Shown: positions 7,949 through 15,713 of the stretch, one piece after another
Numbering within the stretch: the first letter of the stretch is position 1
Layout of the letters: the number at the start of each line of letters is the position of its first letter
Assembly: GCA_002432715.1 (NCBI GenBank)
Contig: DJGJ01000073.1
Location: 28,015-62,108, forward strand
DNA length: 34,094 nucleotides
Direction: 5' to 3'
Source: Sphaerochaeta sp. UBA5849
GTDB lineage: Bacteria; Spirochaetota; Spirochaetia; Sphaerochaetales; Sphaerochaetaceae
Position numbers and translations under genes: made by a program
The notes under the pieces: model-generated
The model's input: only the letters and a program-made list of their open reading frames with translations
What the model was told of the DNA's origin: nothing
Databases searched by the model: none

Positions 7949-8539
7949 ATGAAAAGATTCTTGCTGCTTGGCTTATTGATGTGTATCATCGCCACTATGG
8001 CTTTTGCTGTTCCCTACTATGACAAGGGAAACCAAATGTTCTCCTTTACGCTGGGAACAACCTTTCCAACCTTCACCTATTTTTTTGAAGACAAGGATTT
8101 TCGTGTGGGTTTCGGCGAAAACAATACCGGTGCAAAGGTTGGCGGTTATGGAGCGATCAGCTACCAGGTTTTTAATTCCCCTACTTCTGCAATCGGGGGC
8201 GAGATAGGCTATGACTTCAACTTCTCCGCATCCAATATGCTCTTCACTGCAGTTCCCTTCTATGCAAAGTACTCATTCTTCCCTGTCCAAGGCCAGTGGG
8301 ACCTTCCGATTTCCTTCGGCCTGGGAGGGGCGTATATCAAGTACAACGATGCCTCATTGATGACCTTGTTCGGCAATGTGCAGGTGGGATTGACTTGGTA
8401 CCCGGGAGACAATTGGGGCTTTGGCTTGACCACCGGGCTTTGGTTGATTCCCGAGTTCAACTATGATGATGCGCTGAAGCAGGATAACGCCCTTGCCGGG
8501 TTCATCCCCCTCACCCTCTCTATCACGTATAGACAATAG
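7949..8539 (+). CDS. Small predicted outer-membrane beta-barrel protein, function unknown
   Basis: A 196-residue exported protein. It starts with a signal peptide (MKRFLLLGLLMCIIATMAFA, cleavage probably after residue 20). The mature part is a run of short alternating amphipathic strands rich in Gly, Tyr, Phe and Trp, such as FSFTLGTTFPTFTYFF, FGLGGAYIKY and VQVGLTWYPG, and it ends in LTLSITYRQ, which resembles a final barrel strand. This suggests a barrel of about eight strands in the outer membrane. I chose ATG 7949 because it begins the signal peptide and has GAGG six bases upstream; a TTG twelve bases earlier would add only four residues. The lipoprotein gene follows after 11 bases. No specific family was recognised. 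Confidence 0.75.
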   Translation: MKRFLLLGLLMCIIATMAFAVPYYDKGNQMFSFTLGTTFPTFTYFFEDKDFRVGFGENNTGAKVGGYGAISYQVFNSPTSAIGGEIGYDFNFSASNMLFTAVPFYAKYSFFPVQGQWDLPISFGLGGAYIKYNDASLMTLFGNVQVGLTWYPGDNWGFGLTTGLWLIPEFNYDDALKQDNALAGFIPLTLSITYRQ

Positions 8540-8550
8540 GAGCAGCAACC

Positions 8551-9747
8551 ATGCAGACGAAACATAGAAATTTCATACTATTCTCTCTTCTGATAGCAAT
8601 TCTGGTAATTACCGGCTGTAATGCTGATGCTTCTGCTGGTCTTTTCAGGCAGATCAGTGAATCCACTACGCCTGTGGGGATACAGTATAAACAGCTGTTA
8701 GGGCTTGATGCTACGAAAACTGTTCTGTATTACTCTACTACTAAAGGAATTTTCAAAAGTCCCAATGATTCTCTTAAAGCCAGTATTAAGGATAAGATCA
8801 TTCAATCGACATATTACGATACTGCTTCAAATGACATCGCATATCTAACAAATGAAGATTCTGTTAGTATCAATATTTTTGATGTTGGAAGTCCAAATTC
8901 TGTTACTGTAATCACTCCAACAGATGGGGCCTTCAATCCTAGTGAAACAGTTAGCATCGTTAACTTATATCCCAATGGATTGGTTATGTTGCATGGAACC
9001 TCAGCAGCTGATGTAACCAAAACACTGTATGCATTAGGACAGTATGGATCGGGAACAGTAACCTCAAAAATCACTTTCCCGGAAATGGAAGGCTACAGTC
9101 TTGTATCAGTTATTCAAGAATCGGGTTTTGAGCAGTCCCTACTCAATACTACTTCTCCAGTAATAATTTCGTTTGTGGATAATGCCACAAAAAAAATTTA
9201 CAGGCATATTTTCTATGATGGCACCACTAAACAAGAATTACCTTCTACTTTTAGCGATAAGCGTTTAGCTGGTTTCTCCATCGATACATCTTCTAACGTA
9301 TATATCATAACAACACTTGGAAAACTATACGGAGGAACAGCCACCGGGGCTTTCGTCGAGATGTATGATGCAGCAAAAACATATGATGTTCATGGGTTTA
9401 TGTATATGACAGAAGGAACAACAAATACTCACATCATTACAAAGTCATCTAGTAAAAATGATGCACTTTTTGTGTATAGTTTTCCTAAAGGTTCCACCCT
9501 AGCAAACGTAACATCAACTAATTCTATTCGTAGTGGATATGGAGAATACTTATTCTCTGCCGAAATTGTAAGCACACTGTATTTAGGCAATAACTCCGGT
9601 ATAGATACCTTATTAATTGCAACGAATGAAAATGGGCTATTTAAGATTGGAATTAAAGTTGATGCAGCCAACCAAGATAGCAGTAACAACGGTAGATCCA
9701 GCCAATCTGAGGAATACCAAGACTTCACCCTATATAATACAATATAG
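8551..9747 (+). CDS. Predicted lipoprotein of unknown function, AT-rich
   Basis: A 398-residue protein with an N-terminal signal and the lipobox LVITGC; the acceptor Cys is residue 23, so it is probably lipid-anchored on the periplasmic or outer-membrane side. The body is rich in Ser, Thr, Asn and Ile and shows recurring short strand-turn units of the type LYYSTTKGIFKS, DIAYLTNEDS, VYIITTLGKLYGG and LLIATNENGLFKIG. These hint at a beta-propeller, which is inference. No known family was recognised. Its base composition is visibly more AT-rich than the flanking genes, as expected for a fast-changing surface protein or acquired DNA. The start has AGGAG upstream. It is co-directional with the barrel gene 11 bases before and is followed by a terminator. 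Confidence 0.75.
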   Translation: MQTKHRNFILFSLLIAILVITGCNADASAGLFRQISESTTPVGIQYKQLLGLDATKTVLYYSTTKGIFKSPNDSLKASIKDKIIQSTYYDTASNDIAYLTNEDSVSINIFDVGSPNSVTVITPTDGAFNPSETVSIVNLYPNGLVMLHGTSAADVTKTLYALGQYGSGTVTSKITFPEMEGYSLVSVIQESGFEQSLLNTTSPVIISFVDNATKKIYRHIFYDGTTKQELPSTFSDKRLAGFSIDTSSNVYIITTLGKLYGGTATGAFVEMYDAAKTYDVHGFMYMTEGTTNTHIITKSSSKNDALFVYSFPKGSTLANVTSTNSIRSGYGEYLFSAEIVSTLYLGNNSGIDTLLIATNENGLFKIGIKVDAANQDSSNNGRSSQSEEYQDFTLYNTI

Positions 9748-9754
9748 GTAACTC

Positions 9755-9790
9755 AACACCCCAAGGACTTTTCCCTGGGGTGTTTCTCTC
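9755..9790 (+). terminator. Rho-independent terminator after the lipoprotein gene, possibly bidirectional
   Basis: AACACCCCAAGG, a 7-base loop, then CCTGGGGTGTT form a GC-rich stem with one bulged A, followed by TTTCTCTCTT. It lies between two convergent genes (stops at 9747 and 9791) and could serve both strands, since AA-rich sequence flanks the other arm. Confidence 0.75.
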
Positions 9791-10470
9791 TTAATTCATC
9801 CAGCTGTCTTTGGTATCGAAGACCTGGTAGTTCTTCTTGTCATCCATCACTACCTTCACCAAGCCATCGTTGAGAGTCAGATGATACTCGGCGCCATAGC
9901 GCTTGTAGTTGGTGTACACAGTCATGCTGTCCAGCTGATCGTGCATCGCGACCACAATCTTGGCGTTCAAGTTCTTAATCCATCTGAGGCTGTTTGAGGT
10001 ATCGCCATCGTGATGGTTGACCTTCGCTACATCGGCTTGCAACTGTCCTCCATATTTGGTGATAAGGGCACGCTCCTGGACTATATACGGGCTGCCTGAT
10101 TCACGTTGGTCCCATAGTCGAGATTCGAACGATATACCTGCTTGATCGGAAAAGTTGCTGCCACCTGCGGGAACCCCCCGATATGGTCGATATGCGGGTG
10201 TGAAGCAACAAAGATGTCGATTGCCTGAACATTGAGGGTCTTTAGTGCTTCGATTACAAGATGGGAACTCTCAGGGTGGCCGCTGTCGAGGAGCAGGACA
10301 TTCCCGACAGTGGCATCACCGCTCTTGTCGACGGCCTCAGGGCTCACTTCCAAGTCAAGAAAAAAGATGGATAGCTTACCCGGCTCCCTGCTCAGATGCT
10401 GAGAAGCAAACAACGAGAGAGAAATGAATACTATGAGAACCAGAGAAAGGAAACGCTGCTTATTCTCCAA
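9791..10470 (-). pseudogene. Broken ComEC-like metallo-beta-lactamase-fold hydrolase gene
   Basis: Two pieces of one gene lie in different frames. The first (10470-10081) encodes a hydrophobic export signal, LLLDSGHPE and the metal motif ASHPHIDHIGG, then runs into TAG at 10081-10083. The second frame resumes around 10111 and reads RESGSPYIVQERALITKYG, ADVAKVNHHDGDTSNS and so on to the stop at 9791. The change of frame falls near CCC at 10111-10113, so loss of a single base is one explanation. However, the family usually has a longer middle section with an FTGD-type metal site between these parts, and I do not see it, so an internal deletion is likelier. The probable TTG start at 10468-10470 lies inside the end of the phosphodiesterase gene. 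The product is expected to be inactive. A sequencing error cannot be excluded. Confidence 0.7.
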
Positions 10471-11170
10471 CCAGTGTAAGAACAGGGGCACAGTGGTTGG
10501 TAAACACACCATCAACATTCCAAGTAATCATTTTCTGTAATAATCCCAAGTCATCAATGGTCCATACGTTCAGACCAACCCCTTGAGCCTTGCACTCATC
10601 CACAGCCGCCTTGGTCAAAAAAGCACCATCGGGATGGTAATACTCAACCTTGAAATTCTTGGCATAGCTGCCCACATTTGCAAGGCCCCTTTCACCGACC
10701 AGGAAGGCGCATTGAATTTCCGGGCTTAACTGACGCATCCTGATAACAGACCCATGATTGAATGAACTAATCAAACTATGCTCAACCAAACCATACTTTT
10801 TGATCATGGCCAACACCTTGTCTTCGATGAGCGGATAGTAGATTAGATTGGTCTTGATCTCGATATTGGTGAAAATACCATGCTCTTTCGCCCATTTGCA
10901 GTAGGTCTCAAGGCTTGGAATCGGTTGAAACTCTTCTGCTGTTCCGGCATTGAATGTCTGCAATTCAGAAAGGGCATAAGAACACACCAATCCTTTTGCA
11001 TTGGTGGTACGGTCGAGCATCTCATCATGGATGATCACCAAATGCCCGTCCTTGGAGAGATGCACATCAAGTTCCATTGCCTTGCATCCAGCTTCCCGTG
11101 CCTTATCAAACGCCAACATAGTGTTCTCAGGATACAATCCGCTGTATCCTCGATGTGCGAAAACTCTCAT
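10460..11170 (-). CDS. Glycerophosphodiester phosphodiesterase (UgpQ-like)
   Basis: A 236-residue cytoplasmic TIM-barrel enzyme that hydrolyses glycerophosphodiesters to glycerol 3-phosphate and an alcohol. Hallmarks are AHRGYSGLYPENT with His6 and Arg7, MELDVHLSKDG (Glu33, Asp35), IIHDEMLDRTTN with His48, the later NIEIKT and the end motif VDGVFTNHCAPV. No signal peptide is present, as in UgpQ. The start ATG 11168-11170 has AAGGAAGG upstream and begins 15 bases after the stop of a permease remnant. It therefore looks like the surviving last enzyme of a transport operon for phosphodiester-type substrates. The following hydrolase gene overlaps it by 11 bases and is broken. This gene itself is intact. 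Confidence 0.92.
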   Translation of the reverse strand: MRVFAHRGYSGLYPENTMLAFDKAREAGCKAMELDVHLSKDGHLVIIHDEMLDRTTNAKGLVCSYALSELQTFNAGTAEEFQPIPSLETYCKWAKEHGIFTNIEIKTNLIYYPLIEDKVLAMIKKYGLVEHSLISSFNHGSVIRMRQLSPEIQCAFLVGERGLANVGSYAKNFKVEYYHPDGAFLTKAAVDECKAQGVGLNVWTIDDLGLLQKMITWNVDGVFTNHCAPVLTLVGE

Positions 11171-11185
11171 AGCAACCTTCCTTAT

Positions 11186-11335
11186 TTATTTCATAGCAGT
11201 CTTTTCATAACCGGTCAGCATATATTTCTGGAAAACGAAGAATAAGATAATTACGGGAAGAACTGCAAGAACTGCACCTGCCATGATCTCATGATTGTTC
11301 ATGGTATCGAGTCCTGCAAAGGTGTTTTGCTTCCA
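11186..11335 (-). pseudogene. C-terminal remnant of a carbohydrate ABC transporter permease (UgpE/MalG type)
   Basis: About 50 codons with no start of their own, reading WKQNTFAGLDTMNN, then HEIMAGAVLAVLPV, one membrane segment and FFVFQKYMLTGYEKTAMK before TAA at 11186-11188. The MAGAVLAVLPVIILFFVFQKY pattern is typical of the last membrane helix and tail of UgpE/MalG-type permeases. The rest of the permease is absent: upstream the sequence passes directly into the binding-protein fragment in another frame. The phosphodiesterase gene follows after 15 bases. Confidence 0.72.
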
Positions 11336-11558
11336 CCGTGATCAGGGGATGGGTGTTGTTGGAACCTTCCACAACCTCGTCCACCAGCGGCCAATACGGC
11401 TGCTCCTGTGCATGCCACCATTCAATGGTGATCGGTTCAGTTACTTCATACGAAACAACAGGAGCCGGAGGTGCGGCTGTTCTCTCTGCAGCGCCGCCCG
11501 CATATATCATGCTCATTGCAAGAAGCAAGGTTGCCGATAAAAGTACGAATTTCTTCAT
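11289..11558 (-). pseudogene. N-terminal remnant of an extracellular solute-binding protein (UgpB-like family 1)
   Basis: The frame begins with a normal signal peptide (MKKFVLLSATLLLAMSMIYA) and continues EPITIEWWHAQEQPYWPLVDEVVEG and NTHPLITVEAK, the typical first strand and helix of sugar or glycerophosphodiester binding proteins, which normally have about 420 residues. At about 11325-11340 the sequence switches to permease coding in another frame, and the remaining residues to the stop at 11289 are out-of-frame nonsense. It still has AAGGAG before the ATG and a good promoter. The gene is a truncated remnant left by a deletion that removed the rest of it, any intervening permease gene and most of the second permease. 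Confidence 0.78.
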
Positions 11559-11594
11559 CGAACATTCTCCTTGTGTGGTGGTATCCCAAAAGAT

Positions 11595-11623
11595 AGTTTA
11601 CGTTGGACTTACCCCTATGTCAA
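11595..11623 (-). promoter_or_regulatory. Predicted sigma-70 promoter of the broken transport operon
   Basis: On the minus strand TTGACA (11618-11623), 17 bases, then TAAACT (11595-11600). The -35 is perfect and the spacing ideal; the transcript would start about 30 bases before the binding-protein ATG at 11558. It probably now drives the phosphodiesterase gene through the deletion scar. The AT-rich stretch from 11624 to 11831 shows nothing else that I can identify. Confidence 0.65.
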
Positions 11624-11831
11624 AGTAAATTCGTGAAAAAGTATAAAAAATATTGTTGAATAACTATGCAGATTAGATACATATTATTTAGCAATATTAA
11701 GCATTGTTTATCTTATATAATCATTTACTCTATTTTCCATAGTCATTTATTATGTAAAACCCAATGTGTTTATAGAAAGATTTAAGAAACATGGCAGTGA
11801 GAATGCATGCTATGACTGCTGAAAATACTAT

Positions 11832-12150
11832 TTATGCCGGAAGAGCATGGATGCTCAAAAACCACAGAATGACCACCACCAAAACCGTGATGGTGGTAGC
11901 CGGATGCTTGATCGAAAGATACAATGCCAACTTAAGAAAATCTTTCATTGAGCCTGTTTATACTCATCAGCGCAAAGAGATGCAAAGCAGTAAACAGCAT
12001 CAGAATACCCAACCCTACCGCAATGAAGAAGAGCATGGGGAGTGTATTGAGAATAAACCAAAGCAAACCGGCAAGTGTCAAGCGATACAACTTGAGAAGA
12101 AATGACCAAACAACGTTGTCAGGGTCGGAAAGAGACTGAATGCCCTCCAA
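11832..12150 (-). pseudogene. Remnant of a YesL/DUF624-like membrane protein, frameshifted
   Basis: The first frame (12150 to 11932) encodes SDPDNVVWSFLLKLYRL, two hydrophobic segments and ALMSINRLNERFS, then stops. One base over, the coding sense resumes as MKDFLKLALYLSIKHPATTI and one more hydrophobic segment ending SIHALPA before TAA at 11832-11834. The N-terminal DNVVWSFLLKLYRLTLAGLLW and the later KLALYLSIKHPATT resemble the start and the late middle of YesL-type proteins, membrane proteins commonly encoded beside sugar ABC transporters. The total is about half the usual length, so a frameshift and an internal deletion are both likely. The only in-frame start is TTG 12148-12150, just after a stop codon. 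The family call is tentative. Confidence 0.4.
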
Positions 12151-12358
12151 TCATCCTCGTTTTTCATTCATGCTGATAGGTAGTATCATACGTCTTGCTC
12201 CGTATTTGCAGGATGCTGGCTTGGAAAAAGAATACCTGCTTGATTTGTCACAAAGCAGGTATAAGCCTTCTGAATCGATGTATATGAAAATTGTAGAAAG
12301 TGCACCCCGTCTACAGGCTCTCATCCGCTTTCTGGAATATCTATTCCCTCTCTACTGA
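12140..12358 (+). CDS. Possible small hypothetical protein, weakly supported
   Basis: An open frame of 72 codons (MPSNHPRFSF and onward, ending FLEYLFPLY). It has no clear ribosome site and no recognised family, and a stop codon lies directly before the ATG. It sits between two minus-strand loci and overlaps both ends slightly. The amino-acid composition is protein-like (AGLEKEYLLDLSQSRYKPSE), so it may be a fragment of a lost gene, but chance is a serious alternative. The opposite strand between 12151 and 12351 shows no coding sense. Confidence 0.2.
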   Translation: MPSNHPRFSFMLIGSIIRLAPYLQDAGLEKEYLLDLSQSRYKPSESMYMKIVESAPRLQALIRFLEYLFPLY

Positions 12359-12972
12359 TCGCCTCTCACTTCGTGCAGGATCTCTCTGACCTCAGGATCG
12401 TTGAACTGCTCATCCACTTCCTGGGAGCTCAAGCCGAGGAACTCATGGCAATTGTAATGAATCCAGCGTTCATCATCGGGGCTGTTGAGGACATGTTTTC
12501 TGCAGTAGTAATCAGGCTGGATCGGAAGCGGCTCTTCTTTCTTGTACAAGGGAACCTTGTAGTCGAAAACCACAATCTTGATATCCTCACGGGGAATGCC
12601 TTTTTGCATGATGATCTGTGCAAGAGCATTGACCGTCTTGCCGGTATCGAAAATATCGTCCACCAGCAAAATCTTGTCACCGGTACGCAGATGCTCCGGC
12701 GAGTAGGTCCAACCATCAACCATGACATTTGTCTGACTTCTGAGAAAGCCATAGGAACGGGCGACAACGGCGGCATAAAATACCGGCCTGCCCTGTTCCC
12801 TGATCCTGACCATCTTGTAATACTCACTGAACACATTGGCCATATAGGCTCCACCACGAAGTGAAGCATATATGATATCAGGCACAAAGCGATCTTGTTT
12901 GTACATCTTATGGGCAAGCTTCAATGCACTGTCTCGAATCATGTCACAGCTGATAAATTCCTTGATCACCAT
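12352..12972 (-). CDS. Phosphoribosyltransferase (type I, purine/xanthine PRTase-like)
   Basis: A 206-residue cytoplasmic protein with the PRPP-binding signature ILLVDDIFDTGKT (101-113) and an N-terminal PDIIYASLRGGAYMA that matches the PPi-binding loop region of type I phosphoribosyltransferases. It probably salvages a purine base or a related compound; the exact base cannot be read from sequence. The C-terminal part (YYCRKHVLNSPDDERWIHYNCHEF) is unusual for hypoxanthine enzymes and resembles the archaeal/xanthine-type group only loosely. ATG 12970-12972 has GGGGAG five bases upstream, better than a TTG 24 bases earlier. It starts 16 bases after the map stop and is the last gene of the run that begins with gap. 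Confidence 0.88.
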   Translation of the reverse strand: MVIKEFISCDMIRDSALKLAHKMYKQDRFVPDIIYASLRGGAYMANVFSEYYKMVRIREQGRPVFYAAVVARSYGFLRSQTNVMVDGWTYSPEHLRTGDKILLVDDIFDTGKTVNALAQIIMQKGIPREDIKIVVFDYKVPLYKKEEPLPIQPDYYCRKHVLNSPDDERWIHYNCHEFLGLSSQEVDEQFNDPEVREILHEVRGDQ

Positions 12973-12988
12973 AGCTTCTCCCCAGTCC

Positions 12989-13744
12989 TCAAACAACTGT
13001 CAAAATTTCAAGCCCATTGTGTGTACACGCAACAGTATCCTCAAAATGTGCAGATGGCAACCCATCGAGAGTGACTACCGTCCAATCATTTGCAAGAACC
13101 TTTATCTTATGGGTGCCCAGGTTGATCATCGGTTCGATCGCCAACACCATTCCTTCACGAAGCCGTGGATTGGGTAGGTAGGAAGAGGTATAGTTGGGAA
13201 TTTCAGGCTCCTCATGCACATCAAGCCCGACTCCATGGCCGCAGTAGTCCCGTACCACCCCATACCCATGCTTGGTAGCGTGCTTGTATACGGCACTCCC
13301 GATATCCTGGATCCTGGCGCCTTTGACAGAAGCCGCCTCAATGGCGAGCACAAGGCATTGCTGTGTTACTTCACAAAGTTTTCTGTATTCATCCTTAGTA
13401 TTGCCGATGATGAACGTACGGGCCATATCGGAAAAATGTCCGCCCAGGTTGATACCCAGATCAACATCAACCAAATCCCCTTCCCTGATAATGGTACTCT
13501 TGGATGGGATGCCGTGAATCACCTCTTCATTGACCGAGATGCACGCGGTTGCCGGAAATCCTTGATAGTTGAGAAACGCAGGTACACCCTTGTGACGGGT
13601 GATGAAATCATAACAGTATTGGTCGATATTCCAGGTCGACATACCCGGTTCAATGAAAGTTGCAAGCCTCTCCATCAATTGGGCGGTCAGGTGGCACGAT
13701 TCGCGAATCCTTTTGATTTGTTCTTCAGTCTTCAAACGTATCAT
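12989..13744 (-). CDS. map: Methionine aminopeptidase, type I
   Basis: A 251-residue cytoplasmic metalloprotease that removes the initiator methionine from new proteins. The five metal ligands are in place: Asp95 and Asp106 (DVDLGINLGGHFSDMARTF), His170 (GHGVG), Glu204 (AIEPM) and Glu235 (HFEDT). The length fits the bacterial type I enzyme without an SH3-type extension. The start ATG 13742-13744 has AAGGAG upstream within the 3' end of nusB, which it overlaps by 20 bases. Longer in-frame starts fall inside nusB and are rejected. Confidence 0.96.
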   Translation of the reverse strand: MIRLKTEEQIKRIRESCHLTAQLMERLATFIEPGMSTWNIDQYCYDFITRHKGVPAFLNYQGFPATACISVNEEVIHGIPSKSTIIREGDLVDVDLGINLGGHFSDMARTFIIGNTKDEYRKLCEVTQQCLVLAIEAASVKGARIQDIGSAVYKHATKHGYGVVRDYCGHGVGLDVHEEPEIPNYTSSYLPNPRLREGMVLAIEPMINLGTHKIKVLANDWTVVTLDGLPSAHFEDTVACTHNGLEILTVV

Positions 13745-14183
13745 GCCTGGTATGCTCCTTCTCCACAAATAGTTGTTTCTGCATGGTATCGAGAATTCCA
13801 TTGATGAACTTGTAATTCACCTCAGTGGAAAAATCCTGACTGAGCTTTACAGCCTCATCGATGATGATGTGCGGATGAATATCTCCATACCGAAGGCAGA
13901 AAACACTCATGCGTAAAATATTGCGATCGACAAGATCGATGCGCTCAAGAGGTCTATTCAGTGAGTATTTGCTGATTAATGAGTCTATCTCAGCAAGATT
14001 TTCCAAGGTACCACGAACAAGGTACATTCCGTACAGCTTCACTTCTTCCTCAAGTTGCTCATACTCTTCCTCCGTATTCCCGCTGAAGACGGCGGGAATA
14101 TGGTTGAGGTCGAGCTCCTTGTTGAAATCCATGGCGTACAGCGTTTGCAGGGCCAATTCACGTGCTTTATGTCTGGTTTTCAT
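13725..14183 (-). CDS. nusB: Transcription antitermination/rRNA processing factor NusB
   Basis: A 152-residue all-helical RNA-binding protein that, with NusE (S10), binds boxA in rRNA leaders. Typical features are the N-terminal RHKARELALQTLYAMD, DLVDRNILRMSVFCLRYGD, the IIIDEAVKLSQDFS helix and the end NGILDTM. The start codon lies one base after the stop of the PPIase gene, and map begins within its 3' end, so translation is tightly coupled. Confidence 0.95.
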   Translation of the reverse strand: MKTRHKARELALQTLYAMDFNKELDLNHIPAVFSGNTEEEYEQLEEEVKLYGMYLVRGTLENLAEIDSLISKYSLNRPLERIDLVDRNILRMSVFCLRYGDIHPHIIIDEAVKLSQDFSTEVNYKFINGILDTMQKQLFVEKEHTRHDTFED

Positions 14184-14184
14184 A

Positions 14185-15231
14185 TTACTTCTTGTACAGG
14201 ATGTTTACCGTGGCACTCTTGCGCAAATCATCAACCAGTGAATTGATCGCCTTGTAGTACGTCTCCTGCTGCTTCGCAGCAGTAAGCTCGCTCTTGATGT
14301 AATCGCGGATGGTGCTGGTGGTATTCGGACTGATCGGGTCGTCGAGTCCAAGAATCTTGGGTTCGTTGTAAGCCAGAACCTTGAGGATGTGATATCCGGT
14401 CAGGGAGGTGACAACCGAACTGGTGGTTCCAACCTCGGTGCTGAAGGCAACATCGAAGAAGGCATCGCCGAGGCCTGCAAGAGCATCGGTATTGTCCATG
14501 GTAAGCCAGCCGATATCACCGGCCTTGTTCTTGCTCTGGGCATCCTGGGAGTAATCGACGACGGCTTTCTCGAATGTCATCTTCCCTGCCTTGATGTTTG
14601 CCGCCACTTCTTCAAGCATGGCCTTGTTCTTGTTATTGGTCGCCTGGTCCGCGGCAAAGGGAATGTAAATATGACTGAGCTTGACAGTTTCCGGGCTGAC
14701 GAACTGGGTTCTGTTTTTACGATAGAAGCTGTTGATCTCGGAATCGGTGATGGTAATTGCTGCATTGAGTACATCGGCTTTCTTAAGCCTGACATACGAA
14801 TCCACCATCAACTGTTCACCCAACATCTTGCGATACGCTTCGACGGAGCCAAAGTTGTTCTTGATGACTTCGGCAAACTGTTCGTCGCTGATTTTCTGGT
14901 TGTACGAGGCTTCCAGATTTGCCTTTTGAGAGGCATATGCAGAATCGATCATGGCATCGGTGATCTTGACTCCGTCACGAGCCGCCCCTTGTCGAAAGAG
15001 TTCATTGTTGATGAGAAGGTTCAAAACCTGCAGGGGATCGATTGTGGCAGGATCTTGTCCGGCCGCCTTTGCACTTTGCTGATACTCAGCAACCTCTGCT
15101 TCGAGCTCAGCCATGCTGATCGGTGTAGTCTTGGTAAGCCTGACGGTTGCAGCCGGAGCCCCGATTGTAGCAGCGGCCAGATGAAAACCGAAACACAGCA
15201 TGAGTGCGATTACAATTACTCTACGTTTCAT
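14185..15231 (-). CDS. Exported peptidyl-prolyl isomerase/chaperone (SurA/PrsA-like, parvulin domain)
   Basis: A 348-residue periplasmic protein. A signal peptide (about 1-21, ending HLAAA) precedes a helical SurA_N-like domain with the typical LLINNELFRQGAARDGVKITDAMID stretch. The parvulin-type PPIase domain lies around residues 180-275 (VKLSHIYIPF, FEKAVVDYSQD, AGDIGWLTMD, GYHILKVLAYNEPK), followed by a C-terminal helix. Such proteins escort outer-membrane barrel proteins through the periplasm, which fits the LptD-like and small barrel proteins encoded elsewhere in the window. There is no lipobox, unlike PrsA. The start ATG 15229-15231 has AGGAG upstream. It is 49 bases after the flavodoxin-like gene. 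Confidence 0.9.
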   Translation of the reverse strand: MKRRVIVIALMLCFGFHLAAATIGAPAATVRLTKTTPISMAELEAEVAEYQQSAKAAGQDPATIDPLQVLNLLINNELFRQGAARDGVKITDAMIDSAYASQKANLEASYNQKISDEQFAEVIKNNFGSVEAYRKMLGEQLMVDSYVRLKKADVLNAAITITDSEINSFYRKNRTQFVSPETVKLSHIYIPFAADQATNNKNKAMLEEVAANIKAGKMTFEKAVVDYSQDAQSKNKAGDIGWLTMDNTDALAGLGDAFFDVAFSTEVGTTSSVVTSLTGYHILKVLAYNEPKILGLDDPISPNTTSTIRDYIKSELTAAKQQETYYKAINSLVDDLRKSATVNILYKK

Positions 15232-15280
15232 ATACGATACTCCTAGGTCTCAAGGTACTCTTTTAGGGGAAGAGAATCAA

Positions 15281-15694
15281 TCAAATCTGCAGATGTTTGC
15301 CAACTGCCTTGGCAAAATCCACCTTGGATATCAGTTCACTCTTCTTGAGGAACATTCCTTCTTTTTCCATGGCCTTCATCAGGACCTGCAGTGTCTTCGT
15401 CGACCGCAGTCCACCTTTGGTAATAAAAGCCATGCAACGTTTGCCGGAAATGGAACCGGCGGATTTTAGAAAACCCGATACAGAGGCAGGAATCTTTCCG
15501 CCAAAAAAAGTCGGACTTTCTGTTCCGATGATCAAATAGTCATAAAAGGAAACGATTTTGCCAGCCTCAAGGGTCATATCAAATACATCCACAAGGTGTC
15601 CTTGCCCTGATATACCTTCGCTAAGCGCATTGGCTATCGCTTTCATCTTCTCATTGTTTTTCGCCACTGGTGCATAGAGGACACAAACTCGCAT
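15281..15694 (-). CDS. Flavodoxin-fold protein
   Basis: A 137-residue protein with a flavodoxin-like layout: a first strand and loop (MRVCVLYAPVAKNNEKMKAIANAL) where a canonical phosphate loop would read SxTGNT, then YDYLIIGTESPTFFGGKIPASVSGFL and KRCMAFITKGG, which match the isoalloxazine-contact loops. FMN binding is likely but the first loop is atypical, so cofactor use is uncertain. Probably a cytoplasmic electron carrier or reductase. The start ATG has GGGAGG upstream. It lies 73 bases after secG, with a hairpin in the gap. Confidence 0.75.
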   Translation of the reverse strand: MRVCVLYAPVAKNNEKMKAIANALSEGISGQGHLVDVFDMTLEAGKIVSFYDYLIIGTESPTFFGGKIPASVSGFLKSAGSISGKRCMAFITKGGLRSTKTLQVLMKAMEKEGMFLKKSELISKVDFAKAVGKHLQI

Positions 15695-15713
15695 GATACC
15701 TCCCTTGAAACAG

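Noticed and set aside
12300..12352. Small inverted repeat GGAATA/TATTCC after the phosphoribosyltransferase gene as a terminator
   Set aside because: The stem has six weak pairs and a two-base loop with no T tract.
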